The notes beneath the pieces were generated by a model. It saw nothing but the letters and a program-made list of their open reading frames with translations. It was not told the origin of the DNA and did no database searches. A stretch of 64,000 bases of DNA. Source: Neochlamydia sp. S13 (GTDB taxonomy: Bacteria > Chlamydiota > Chlamydiia > Chlamydiales > Parachlamydiaceae). Shown here one piece after another: positions 8,127 through 16,910 of the stretch (positions are counted from its first letter, which is position 1; every line of letters starts with the position of its first letter). The stretch is taken from assembly GCF_000648235.2 (NCBI RefSeq), contig NZ_AP017977.1, positions 186,001 through 250,000 on the forward strand, written 5' to 3'. The position numbers were made by a program, and so were the translations under genes.

Positions 8127-9317
8127 ATGAATAATACTGCAAGTTTACTTAAAGGCGCCTTATTAGTAGCAGGAACCTCTATTGGAGGTGGAATGCTTGC
8201 TCTACCCGTAGCCACAAGCTTAGGCGGCTTTGTTCCCTCTTTACTCACTTATTTTTTTTGTTGGGTTTTCATGGCCTCCACAGGCTTATTATTTCTAGAA
8301 GTTTCTACTTGGATGAAGGGCGAAGCTAATATTGTAACGATGGCCTACACTACTTTGGGAAGTTTAGGCAAATGGGCAGCATGGATCATTTATCTATTTT
8401 TATTTTACTGCCTCAATTTGGCTTATATAGTAGGGTGTGGAAATCTGGTTTCCCAGTTCTTAGTCAATATTGTTCCTGCTCACTATGGCTCTTTGTTGTT
8501 CGTGCTTTTATTTAGTCCTTTTGTTTATGCTGGCGCTCAAGTGATTAGCCATTTGAATGTCATGCTCATGGGTGGATTAGCTGTTTTTTATGCAGCTTTT
8601 GTGATTTTAGGAGCTCCCCATGTAAATTCCCAACATCTATTGTATCAAAACTGGTCTTTAGCAATGGTAGGATTACCTATTGCTTTTACTGCCTTTGCCT
8701 ACCAAGGAATTATCCCCACTTTAGTGCACTATATGCGTAGCGATCTACGTTTAACACGCTTAGCTATTTTGATAGGTAGTTTTATTCCTTTGGTAACCTA
8801 TATGATTTGGCAATGGTTAATTCAAGGCATAGTGCCAACTTTTGGTGCAGGAGGATTAATAGAGACCCTGCAAAAAGGAGAGAATGCTGTAGTGCCGCTA
8901 AAGCATTTTTTAGGCACTCCTGTTATCTATATTATTGGCCAATTTTTTGCTTTTTTTGCTTTAGTGACCTCATTTTTTGGAGTGACGTTAGGACTGCTAG
9001 ATTTTCTTGCCGATGGATTACAATTGAAAAAAAGTAGCGCAAATAAGTTCTTTATTTGCTTAGCTATTTTTGTGCCTCCTTTATTAATTTCCTATAGTCA
9101 TCCTCATATTTTTCTAGAAGCCTTAGATTATGCCGGTGGGTATGGCTGTGCTCTTTTATTAGGCTTATTGCCTGTCTTAATGGTATGGACAGGACGGTAT
9201 GTGCATGGATTTAAAGGTGAGTATACTTTTCCGGGTGGGCGTATATCTTTAATTTTTCTCTCTTTATTTGTAATCTTTGAGCTAGCTTGTGAAAGCTACA
9301 TTAAGTTTATAAAATAA
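8127..9317 (+). CDS. tyrP: Aromatic amino acid (tyrosine/tryptophan) permease, TyrP-like
   Basis: This is a 396-aa inner-membrane transporter of the hydroxy/aromatic amino acid permease family (TyrP, Mtr, SdaC). The N-terminus shows the family signature KGALLVAGTSIGGGMLALPVA, and about eleven hydrophobic segments follow, with charged loops such as HYMRSDLR. These permeases import an aromatic amino acid with protons. AAGAAG ends 8 nt before the ATG and may serve as the ribosome site. Chlamydiae carry tyrP genes close to ftsY, as here. The exact substrate, Tyr or Trp, cannot be told from the sequence. Confidence 0.85.
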   Translation: MNNTASLLKGALLVAGTSIGGGMLALPVATSLGGFVPSLLTYFFCWVFMASTGLLFLEVSTWMKGEANIVTMAYTTLGSLGKWAAWIIYLFLFYCLNLAYIVGCGNLVSQFLVNIVPAHYGSLLFVLLFSPFVYAGAQVISHLNVMLMGGLAVFYAAFVILGAPHVNSQHLLYQNWSLAMVGLPIAFTAFAYQGIIPTLVHYMRSDLRLTRLAILIGSFIPLVTYMIWQWLIQGIVPTFGAGGLIETLQKGENAVVPLKHFLGTPVIYIIGQFFAFFALVTSFFGVTLGLLDFLADGLQLKKSSANKFFICLAIFVPPLLISYSHPHIFLEALDYAGGYGCALLLGLLPVLMVWTGRYVHGFKGEYTFPGGRISLIFLSLFVIFELACESYIKFIK

Positions 9318-9357
9318 AGATAGCTACTTACTTTTTTAAAAATGTTTTCCTTAATTT

Positions 9358-9603
9358 TTAAGGATATTTAGAAGATGGATGAACGCTTTGAGGGGGATAG
9401 CGATAAGAGCGCTGAGGAGTAAATTTAGAGGGATAAGGAGAATTAGCACGAGAAGTAGGCTGGCGCCCATGGCGCCTCGGGCGCCGTGGTTGAGTGTAGG
9501 AATAGATTTTTAAATTTTTGCCTATACGGTCATACGCTTCCAAAGTGTAGGGAATAAAAAAAGAAAGGAGGGATAATAAATAAATCAATCTTCTATGTTT
9601 CAT
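9358..9603 (-). CDS. Small secreted basic Pro/Arg-rich protein
   Basis: This 81-aa protein starts with a clear signal peptide (basic MKHRR, a hydrophobic core to about residue 20, and probable cleavage after TLEA). The mature part of about 58 residues is basic and rich in Pro, Arg, Ser and Tyr (PRRPRRHGR; QRSYRYPP). An AAAAGGGCT sequence precedes the ATG. I recognise no family. It is the first of three small exported proteins here (9358-11286), all with low-complexity mature regions. Its short length makes it less certain than the other two. Confidence 0.55.
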   Translation of the reverse strand: MKHRRLIYLLSLLSFFIPYTLEAYDRIGKNLKIYSYTQPRRPRRHGRQPTSRANSPYPSKFTPQRSYRYPPQSVHPSSKYP

Positions 9604-9686
9604 CGAGCCCTTTTTAAAAGTTAAGATTACTTCTTAATTGATATCCGCTTCTTTTATTCAATCAAGAAAGACGATTATCCCTCTTT

Positions 9687-10085
9687 TTAATAGGGAAAAC
9701 GGCTTTCAAGGCGTCTTTCATAGGGAGCAGGATAGCTTGGATTGAGATAAATCGAATAGCTAGAGGGATAATAATAGGATGAGGAAGGTCCTCTATAAGA
9801 GTCATAGTAATAGGGGTAGGAGGCTCCAAAGCCTAGGCCAATTCCTAATCCACCATAGTAATAATAATTACTTCCTCCTCCATGCCTATGATCATGATGT
9901 TTTTCATCCCTATCATGATGTCCGCCTTTATGGTATCCATTCCTACCCCCATGATGTCCCTTTCCTTGAGCTATCAGTAGATTACCTTTAATTTTTTGAT
10001 TCTCATCAGCTTGCAAAGTAAGTGAGGAAAAAATTCCCATAGATAGAAAGGAAAAAGCGATAAAAAAGCCATATCTTTTGTACAT
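9687..10085 (-). CDS. Secreted His/Gly/Tyr-rich protein
   Basis: The 132-aa product has an N-terminal signal peptide (residues 1-26, cleavage near LQA). A His/Gly/Asp-rich stretch follows (about 42-72; HHGG, GGHHDRDEKHHDHRHGGG), and then a Gly/Tyr/Ser-rich tail (YYYYGG, SSSYYYPSSYS). The histidine cluster suggests binding of Zn, Ni or Cu ions, and the tyrosine-rich tail suggests a structural or adhesive envelope role; both are inferences from composition. The layout is the same as in the gene at 10924-11286, although the sequences differ. No catalytic motif is visible. Confidence 0.65.
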   Translation of the reverse strand: MYKRYGFFIAFSFLSMGIFSSLTLQADENQKIKGNLLIAQGKGHHGGRNGYHKGGHHDRDEKHHDHRHGGGSNYYYYGGLGIGLGFGASYPYYYDSYRGPSSSYYYPSSYSIYLNPSYPAPYERRLESRFPY

Positions 10086-10923
10086 AGAGTCTCCAGGGTT
10101 ATATTAATAGTAGCCATTCAAGCTCTTAAGACACGAACTAAAATTTTTTTATAATTAATATCTAGATTGTTAATCAAATCAACCTATGCTTCCTATTTTA
10201 CTGCTAAAGCTGTCTTTGTGTTAGATAACCTTGCACCTTGCAAGTACTTTTATAGATAGCCATAACCGCAAAATTTTTCTTACTAGTCAAAAATTTAGAT
10301 CTTTTTACTAACCTCTAAGTTAGGGGACATTTACTTAATATTTTGCTAGCTTCATCTATCCACTGAGCTTTACTTCTTAAAAAAAAGGTTTTAAGCAGGC
10401 CTTTTCCTCAATAGAACAGTCCTTAAAGGGAAGAAAAAAACCTTCCAAGCTATCGAACATACACATTTAAATTCAACCGCTAATCAATCCTACTCACTAA
10501 ATTTTAAAGGCTTAAAATGGCCCCCACTTTTCTGGCTGATGCCACGCTCTTTCATTCGTATTTATTTGAAGCTTTTTTAATGAGGAGAAAAATTTAGCTA
10601 ACTGTTTCATTTATTTTAAAGTGTGTGATTTTCCCTACTAACTTCTTGAAGTAATTAAATTTAACTTTAAACTCATTATCCAGATATTCAATCTTTTCCT
10701 ATCTAATTTACCGTTGTGGTTTAAAGAGTACTAAATAACTTTTAAAAATTGCATTCATGTTCTAATACTGATTAGTATAAATGCTTGGTTATAAGAAACT
10801 TAATTTCTACCCGCTCTTTTCAGCTGCTTCTCCCTTAATAAATGAGCAGGAATCTTCTTCTAATAATTTTAAAAATTACCTAGCAAGAGTTTATAATAAT
10901 TAAGCCCAGTCATGTAAAAAAGA
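10086..10923. other. Intergenic, no gene seen
   Basis: About 840 bp of AT-rich DNA between two minus-strand genes for secreted proteins. It should hold the promoter of the gene ending at 9687. I saw no convincing ORF, tRNA-like sequence or inverted repeat. Confidence 0.5.
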
Positions 10924-11286
10924 TTAACTACCTATATTTAAGTTAACATTAATCCCATTATCCCAGTAATAATTAGGATGATAGTAGTAATAAGGATAAC
11001 CATTGTAATAATAGGGATAGGTGACAGAAGTATCACTATAGACGAAGCTTGGATTATACCAGGGATCTACCACATACACATTGCTATGCCCATGGTCATG
11101 ATGCCACTGATGATCTTCATGATGATGTTCCCAACCATGATCGTGTTTTCCATGAAAGCCTTCATAAGAAGGATGCCCTTCTCCCTTAACGCTTCCATGA
11201 TCACCTCCACCGTGTGCAAACAATCTAAGAGATGAAATAGCAAGCGTGGCGCTCCAAATTGTGACGCGAATTAAGATTTTTTTCAT
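10924..11286 (-). CDS. Secreted His/Tyr-rich protein
   Basis: I choose the start at 11286, which gives 120 aa. It has a Shine-Dalgarno (GGAG, 7 nt upstream) and begins directly with a signal peptide (MKKILIRVTIWSATLAISSL, cleavage near LFA). An upstream ATG at 11343 would bury that signal. The mature protein opens with HGGGDHG and continues with a dense His region (HDHGWEHHHEDHQWHHDHGH) and a Tyr-rich tail (YPYYYNGYPYYYYHPNYYW). Metal binding is a reasonable inference from some twenty histidines. It shares its architecture with the gene at 9687-10085. Confidence 0.65.
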   Translation of the reverse strand: MKKILIRVTIWSATLAISSLRLFAHGGGDHGSVKGEGHPSYEGFHGKHDHGWEHHHEDHQWHHDHGHSNVYVVDPWYNPSFVYSDTSVTYPYYYNGYPYYYYHPNYYWDNGINVNLNIGS

Positions 11287-11549
11287 GATTAATCTCCATT
11301 TTAACTTATAATTTCTTTTAACGATTTTATGAGTTTTGAACAAGAAGGTAATGGAGGAGAATGTAAAAATATTTTATTATGCTTGCTTTCAAACATATAG
11401 AATATAAGAGGCCTGCTTTTCAGAAATTATGAAAAGCTAGAGAAAAAAAATTAATTTTCTTAAAGATTTGGTAAGTTTAAATCTTGCTTAGGTAAGGATG
11501 ATATTTCCAATCGAATGACTTTAATATAAAAATTGGAGTTTATAACTTT

Positions 11550-12479
11550 TTATTCATCAAACAGCGCTTTTACAAAGCGTTCAGCATTAAAAGGCTCAAA
11601 ATCTTCTACCCCCTCACCAAAACCAATATATTTGATAGGAATGCCCAGCTGTTGTTGAATGCTAATAGCAATTCCTCCTCTTGCTGTTCCATCAACCTTA
11701 GTAAGAATTAAACCAGTAATAGGGGTATGTTTATGAAAAATAGTGGCCTGATCGATTGCATTTTGTCCTGTGGTTGCATCAAGCACCAAAAGAATTTCTT
11801 GAGGTGTACTATTTTGCACTTTATGACAGGATCTTTTGATCTTTTCAAGCTCTTGCATAAGATTAGCTTTGGTATGTAGCCTTCCAGCAGTATCAATGAT
11901 TAATATATCTGCTCCCCTTGCTTTGGCTGAGGTTACCGCATCAAAAGCAACTGAGGCAGGGTCACTTTTGGCAGCTCCTTTAACAATGTGAATATTTAAG
12001 AGCTGCGCCCAGCGCTCCAACTGTTCGACGGCAGCAGCGCGAAAGGTATCAGCTGCGGCGAGTAAGACTTTTTTACCTTGGCTATGGTAGAACTTGGCGA
12101 GCTTAGCAGCTGAAGTGGTTTTACCATTCCCATTAACTCCCACAACTAAAATAACATGAGGGATAGAGGAGTCCATAGCTGGGACAGAAAGGGAAGGGCT
12201 CTTAAGACTTTGGATAATCTCTTGTTGGATTTCTTTGACTAAATCTTCCGGTTTTAAAAGAGGATGGCTGATGTGTAACTGGCGAATTTTCTCCGTTAAA
12301 GTTGCGGACATTTTAACCCCTAAATCCGCTTCATATAAAGTACGTTCTATTTGCTCTAAAGTTTCCTCATTGAGGGGTTTGGTAAAAAGGGCCTTAAGCT
12401 TATGTCCTAATACAGCACTTGTTTTGGATAAGGCTTTTTTTAATCTAGTATAGCTGCCTTTTAAAAAATCTAAAATCAT
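11550..12479 (-). CDS. ftsY: Signal recognition particle receptor FtsY
   Basis: FtsY is the SRP receptor GTPase that docks ribosome-SRP complexes at the inner membrane for co-translational insertion. The 309-aa protein has a short basic N-terminal region, the N domain (about 25-95) and a complete G domain. Visible motifs are the P-loop GVNGNGKTT (114-122), DTFRAAAVEQL (144-154), DTAGR (196-200), TKVD (260-263) and a closing GFGEG. It lacks the long acidic A domain of enterobacterial FtsY, which is normal for chlamydiae. No Shine-Dalgarno is obvious at the chosen ATG. Confidence 0.95.
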   Translation of the reverse strand: MILDFLKGSYTRLKKALSKTSAVLGHKLKALFTKPLNEETLEQIERTLYEADLGVKMSATLTEKIRQLHISHPLLKPEDLVKEIQQEIIQSLKSPSLSVPAMDSSIPHVILVVGVNGNGKTTSAAKLAKFYHSQGKKVLLAAADTFRAAAVEQLERWAQLLNIHIVKGAAKSDPASVAFDAVTSAKARGADILIIDTAGRLHTKANLMQELEKIKRSCHKVQNSTPQEILLVLDATTGQNAIDQATIFHKHTPITGLILTKVDGTARGGIAISIQQQLGIPIKYIGFGEGVEDFEPFNAERFVKALFDE

Positions 12480-13160
12480 AAAAAGTTTTTTCGTAAATTA
12501 GGTTAAGTAAAAAGAAAGTATACCACATAGGGCTTGAAGAATAAAAAGAAAAAATGGGTTAAGTGATTTGAGGTTGAGGAGACTGATGATGGATCTTCAT
12601 GCCTTTCAGTCTTAAAAAATATCGGCTAGCTTAGGTGTTTTTGTAATTGCCTTTAATTAAGCAAAGGGAAGAACGGGCGATATGATCGTAAAATAGATGA
12701 AATGAGGCAAGGGCAAGCTTAAGGATTAGAGCAAGAAAAGTAGGAAGAGTCCCATCTTAGGGAACAGAGTTTTGTTGCCGGTTTATTTAACATTTAAAGA
12801 ATTATATCCCTTCTTTGCTGAACTTAAGCCATCGCTGCTGAAGCATTTTCTCTTGCTACTTTCTCTTTTATAAATTTATAGGTTTATTTAGAAAAAAGTC
12901 AGAAAGAAGGGATCTACCCAATAATAAGCGAGAAAGGAGCAGGGATGGCGAGGGAAAGGCTGCCTAATAAATGAAAATTTAGGAAAACAAATTTGTAGCC
13001 ATAACTTTTGGCCCATTAGGCCTCCTCCTAGGAGAAATAGGTGACTGCAATTCTAGTGGCACAAAAGGAAGAGCTGCTGATAAGATAAAACAGATGGAAA
13101 GCTCAAAAAATATAATATAACAAGCTGTCTTAAAAAGAAGCAAAAGGCATAAAAGAAATA
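12480..13160. other. Intergenic between divergent ftsY and S2P-like gene
   Basis: About 680 bp that should contain two divergent promoters. Scattered G/A-rich stretches are present, but I saw no ORF with a good ribosome site, no tRNA and no clear hairpin. Confidence 0.5.
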
Positions 13161-14342
13161 ATGGTTACTATTCCTGGAAAAATCCCTCTGCGTATCTATC
13201 CTTTTTTTTGGATTTTAACTTTGATTATCGGCTGGTTAAACAGTTTTTCAGAGATAACTTCTATCCATGCTGCTTTGATTAAGACTGTTCTTTGGGTAAT
13301 CGTTATTACGTTTTCCATAATTGTGCATGAATATGGGCATGCTTTATCCGCGCTTGCTTTTGGCCAAAGTTCTACTATAGAGCTTGCTGGCTTAGGAGGA
13401 GCAACCTATCGAACAGGCCCTAAGCTTAAGCTATGGCAAGAATTTATCATTGTCCTTGCGGGTCCTCTTTTTGGCTTTGCACTGGCATGGGGCACTTATC
13501 TATTTTTAAACAGATGGGGTGAACATTCTTCCAATCTAGGAATTTTTGCTTTGGAAATCTGTTTCTATGTCAATACCTTTTGGACAATCATTAATCTGCT
13601 GCCTGTACAGCCTTTGGATGGAGGGCGCCTTTTAAGTATAGCTTTGGAAGGTTTATTAGGCTTACGAGGAATTAAAATTGCCTCTCTTTTAAGTATTCTT
13701 ATTGCTACAGGTGTAGGTTTATTCTTTTTTGCTTTCCAGGCCACTTTGGCAGGATCTATGTTTTTAATTTTAGCTTTTGAAAGCTATCGCTCCTGGCAAA
13801 GTACTTCCTCTATGCAGGAGCAGGATCAAAACGATGCGATTAAAAATTTATTAAAAGCTGCAGAAGAAGACCTAGAGGAAGGCAGAAAGCAAGAGGCCTC
13901 CGAGAAATTTAGAAATATTCGAAACCTGACGCAATCAGGTGTGATATATAGGCAGGCCACCTATCATGAAGCTCTTTTATTAAGTGAAAAAGGAGAGTAT
14001 AAAGCGGCCTATGAAATTCTTTACCCTCTTAAAAATAAATTTCATCTGCCAATTTGGCAGCTATTACAAGATTTAGCTTATCATAATCAAGAGTGGAAAG
14101 AAGCCATTCAATTAGGTGATCGAATATTTAGCGAGGCCCCTAGCTACCAAGCAGCTCTTACCAATGCCCTCAGCTATGCTCAGTTAGGTGCAGCTAAACC
14201 TGCTGTAAGGTGGTTAGAATCTGCAATTAGGCACGGGATGCCTTATACCGCCCCTATTCTTTCTAAAGTTGAGTTTGATTCTATCCGCTCTAGCTCAGCT
14301 TTCCAAAATTTGTTAAAAAATTGCCTTAATGAATTAAATTAA
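13161..14342 (+). CDS. Site-2-protease-like M50 metallopeptidase with C-terminal TPR region
   Basis: This is a membrane-embedded zinc protease of the S2P/M50 group. The zinc motif HEYGH is at residues 56-60 inside a hydrophobic segment, and the third ligand region is PVQPLDGGR (about 148-156, Asp153). About five to six membrane segments fill residues 10-215. Residues 225-393 are soluble and alpha-helical and look like degenerate TPR repeats (EEGRKQEASEKFRNI; GEYKAAYEILYPL; NQEWKEAIQLGDRIF), probably for protein contacts. S2P enzymes cut membrane-bound regulators or signal-peptide remnants. The target is unknown. It diverges from ftsY. Confidence 0.8.
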   Translation: MVTIPGKIPLRIYPFFWILTLIIGWLNSFSEITSIHAALIKTVLWVIVITFSIIVHEYGHALSALAFGQSSTIELAGLGGATYRTGPKLKLWQEFIIVLAGPLFGFALAWGTYLFLNRWGEHSSNLGIFALEICFYVNTFWTIINLLPVQPLDGGRLLSIALEGLLGLRGIKIASLLSILIATGVGLFFFAFQATLAGSMFLILAFESYRSWQSTSSMQEQDQNDAIKNLLKAAEEDLEEGRKQEASEKFRNIRNLTQSGVIYRQATYHEALLLSEKGEYKAAYEILYPLKNKFHLPIWQLLQDLAYHNQEWKEAIQLGDRIFSEAPSYQAALTNALSYAQLGAAKPAVRWLESAIRHGMPYTAPILSKVEFDSIRSSSAFQNLLKNCLNELN

Positions 14343-14456
14343 GTTTTTTTGTTTATAGCAAGTAATATAAAAAAGAGTTTTTTTTAGTTTATATGACTTG
14401 TTTTATTTAAAGGTATTAACTATAATTACTTTTGAGTAATAAAATTTGGATGAGCC

Positions 14457-14888
14457 ATGATCCACCCTTCTGTAAGGACAACCTCCCGGGTACCTCCCTC
14501 TATTAAAATAGAGGAACAAGAGAACCCCACAGTTAGAGCCATACAAATATGCAAAGAAAAATATCCTACCGACTTTAAGCAAAAAAAAATTATTGCCTTG
14601 GCAATTGTGATTGGAACCTTATCTTTAACGCTTCTTTCTGTGGTAGGTTCAATCGTAGCTGGTCTCACCTTAGCTTCTCCTCTAGGAGTTGCTTTATTAG
14701 TAGCTACTCCTCTAGCTATTGTAGGAATAGGCTTTCTTATCAAAAAAATTGATGACAAAACTCTTTATTGGTCGGGGGGAGTGGCTAATCTCCTTATCGA
14801 GAAAAAAGCTAAAGAGGAAAAGGAAGCAAGAGAAAAAGAAAAAAATAACGCTTGCAAAGTGACCGTGTCTGAAAATAATCAAATTTAG
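14457..14888 (+). CDS. Inc-like bilobed membrane protein
   Basis: This 143-aa protein has two closely spaced hydrophobic segments (about 45-67 and 70-92) joined by a tight turn (LASPLG). Hydrophilic ends flank them, and the C-terminal end is a charged helix (KKAKEEKEAREKEK). A bilobed hydrophobic hairpin of this kind is the hallmark of chlamydial inclusion-membrane (Inc) proteins, which are secreted by type III secretion into the vacuole membrane. Sequence is not conserved in Inc families, so topology is the only evidence. The ATG has only a weak ribosome site. An overlapping minus-strand ORF is a shadow. Confidence 0.6.
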   Translation: MIHPSVRTTSRVPPSIKIEEQENPTVRAIQICKEKYPTDFKQKKIIALAIVIGTLSLTLLSVVGSIVAGLTLASPLGVALLVATPLAIVGIGFLIKKIDDKTLYWSGGVANLLIEKKAKEEKEAREKEKNNACKVTVSENNQI

Positions 14889-15195
14889 CTTGCAGCTTTT
14901 CTGTTTTCCTAAGAAATAGCTCCCTCTTTGGCCTAAGAGGTTTAGCTTCTTAGCTCTTTATCTGCAATTGCTTGCCAACTCTTATCTTTTCTTAGATGAT
15001 CAGCCTGCCTTTAATTTAGGTAAGCTATTTAGCCCACTGTGGAGGTTATTTATCTGATAGCCAGGAGGTTTTTTCCTACCTTTTCAGTTTTTTTTAAGTT
15101 CTATTTTTTTAGGAAATAGAGCTTTCCTTTACCGAAATTGAAAGAATTTGCTATAAAAGTGCTGTTTCTAAATTAAACCCTGTGGAGAAGAACCG
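14889..15195. other. Intergenic, nothing recognised
   Basis: About 300 bp of T-rich spacer. It ends in the GGAGAAG ribosome site of the following small secreted protein. Confidence 0.45.
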
Positions 15196-15429
15196 ATGAA
15201 ATTAAAATTAGTTTCTATCTTATTGTATACGATGATACCTATGTTAGTTACAGCAGCACCTGCAGCCGATCAATCAGCTGTTACAGAGGAAAAAGTTCCT
15301 TTCAATCTACATAGCAATCCGGATACAACAGATGTTTTTGCTATTCCTTTAGACTCTAGCGAAGCAGAGCTAGATGGGGAAGAAGAAGAACTACAAGAAC
15401 TTCAAAAATACGATGTAAAGCAAAATTAA
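15196..15429 (+). CDS. Small secreted acidic protein
   Basis: The 77-aa product begins with a signal peptide (MKLKLVSILLYTMIPMLVTA, probable cleavage at TAA or APA). The mature part of about 55 residues is acidic, especially near the end (EAELDGEEEELQELQ). The start is well supported by GGAGAAG 7 nt upstream, and the gene is followed by a strong hairpin. No family is recognised. The clear export signal, ribosome site and terminator make it likely to be real despite its size. Confidence 0.65.
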   Translation: MKLKLVSILLYTMIPMLVTAAPAADQSAVTEEKVPFNLHSNPDTTDVFAIPLDSSEAELDGEEEELQELQKYDVKQN

Positions 15430-15440
15430 GTCTTTAGAAG

Positions 15441-15470
15441 AAGTGCGAAGCTAAATATAGCTTCGCACTT
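15441..15470. terminator. Bidirectional terminator hairpin
   Basis: A perfect 13-bp stem (AAGTGCGAAGCTA / TAGCTTCGCACTT) closes on a 4-nt loop. It lies between the convergent small secreted gene and htrA. The long T-run expected on one side is weak, but the arms are exact. Confidence 0.75.
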
Positions 15471-15481
15471 AATTATCTCCC

Positions 15482-16900
15482 TTATTTTACCCATAAAGAA
15501 ATAAAACGTGTGGTATTTCCTTGCTTAACCAGCAGAAGGACTGGCTTATTGCTATCATGGGTATCCAAAAGCTTATTAAACTGATCCACGCTGCTAACAG
15601 GCTGTTGATCAAGGCTTAAGATTAAGGTTCCTTTTTTTAGACCCGTCCATGCAGCGGCGCTATTAGGTAAAATCTTTGAGATCACTACGCCCTTTTGATC
15701 ACCATATCCTAAAGAGCGGGAAAGTTCAGGTGTAAGTTCCTGTATTTCAAGACCTAATTTGTTTTCTTTTTGCGTCAAGCTAGAAGTTCTTTCTCCTAAG
15801 CTAGGCATCCTGCCAACTTCTAGAGTGAGGGTAAAAGGTGGTATATCTTTGCGCTGAATGGTAAGGGTTAATTTGCTGCCTGGCTTCATCAAGCCAATCG
15901 CATTCCTTAGCTCTCCAATAGTGTTAAATGAACGATCATTATATTGGAGAATGACATCACCTTGTTTAATGCCAGCTTTTTCTGCGGGTGAATCTTTACT
16001 TACCTCTGCTACAAGGGCTCCTTGAGGTTTTTCTAAGCCTAACGCTTTGGCAAGGTCTTTGTCGACTATCTGCAAAGCAACCCCTATAAAACCATTGGAG
16101 ATGGTTCCGCTTTCTAAAATTTGTTCAAAATCATTTTTAATGATATTGCTAGGGATTGCAAAGCCAATACCCATATGGCCGCTACCATTTCTTGATATAA
16201 TGGCTGTATTCATGCCAATCACCTCACTCTTTAAATTCAGAAGAGGACCTCCCGAATTACCCCGATTAACCGCAGCATCTATTTGAATAAAATCTTCAAT
16301 TTGAGCAATATCTAGGTTATTCCGGCCTTTAGCGCTCACCACGCCGACGGTTAAACTGGCCTCTAAGCCTAGGGGAGCGCCAATAGCCACAGCCCATTGG
16401 CCTACTTTAATCTCATCCGAGTTAGCTAGCTTAAGGTAAGGTAAACCTTGCGCATCAATTTTTAACACTGCTACATCGGTGCTAGGATCTTGTCCAATAA
16501 TAGTAGCAGTAAAGCTTCTTTTATCATTGAGGATGATCTCTATTTCAGTAGCTTTGTTGACAACATGGCTATTAGTAATAATATAACCGTCAGAGGAGAC
16601 AATAAATCCAGAACCTTGATTGATTTCTAGTTCAGGCAAGGGCTCAGGATAAAGAGGAGCACCAAAAAAAGGCTGAAAAGGTTGAAAAAACTCATCATTA
16701 AAGAAATTGCTGCGCGGAGGAAAAAAGCTTTTTGTTTTAACTTGAATGGAAACGACAGCAGGAATTGCTTGGTCAGCAATTTGTGTAAAGTCTTGTAAAA
16801 GAACATTTGAACTGATTTCTTTAGAACTTAAAAGAGAACCTTGGCTAAAAACTAAGGAAAACCATACCAGGGTCCATAAATTACGTTTAATTAGATGCAT
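15482..16900 (-). CDS. htrA: Periplasmic serine protease/chaperone HtrA (DegP/DegQ type)
   Basis: HtrA degrades or refolds damaged envelope proteins in the periplasm. The 472-aa protein has a signal peptide (about 1-26), a trypsin-like domain with the complete triad His112 (TNSHVV), Asp142 (TDVAVLKI) and Ser216 (GNSGGPL), and two PDZ domains (about 265-355 and 380-470), which is full family length. The Shine-Dalgarno AGGAAGG precedes the ATG. It starts 10 bp after the M20 peptidase gene on the same strand, so the two are probably co-transcribed. A strong hairpin follows it. Chlamydiae are known to keep htrA near ftsY. Confidence 0.93.
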   Translation of the reverse strand: MHLIKRNLWTLVWFSLVFSQGSLLSSKEISSNVLLQDFTQIADQAIPAVVSIQVKTKSFFPPRSNFFNDEFFQPFQPFFGAPLYPEPLPELEINQGSGFIVSSDGYIITNSHVVNKATEIEIILNDKRSFTATIIGQDPSTDVAVLKIDAQGLPYLKLANSDEIKVGQWAVAIGAPLGLEASLTVGVVSAKGRNNLDIAQIEDFIQIDAAVNRGNSGGPLLNLKSEVIGMNTAIISRNGSGHMGIGFAIPSNIIKNDFEQILESGTISNGFIGVALQIVDKDLAKALGLEKPQGALVAEVSKDSPAEKAGIKQGDVILQYNDRSFNTIGELRNAIGLMKPGSKLTLTIQRKDIPPFTLTLEVGRMPSLGERTSSLTQKENKLGLEIQELTPELSRSLGYGDQKGVVISKILPNSAAAWTGLKKGTLILSLDQQPVSSVDQFNKLLDTHDSNKPVLLLVKQGNTTRFISLWVK

Positions 16901-16910
16901 AATTACCTTC

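Noticed and set aside
10978-11235. An 85-codon plus-strand ORF opposite the His/Tyr-rich gene
   Set aside because: Its Met/Ile-rich composition is the antisense of His and Tyr codons. The opposite strand has a signal peptide and ribosome site.
14426-14758. A 110-codon minus-strand ORF opposite the Inc-like gene
   Set aside because: It is fully antisense to a gene with better topology evidence. Its Thr/Ile/Pro-rich composition is typical of a shadow frame.
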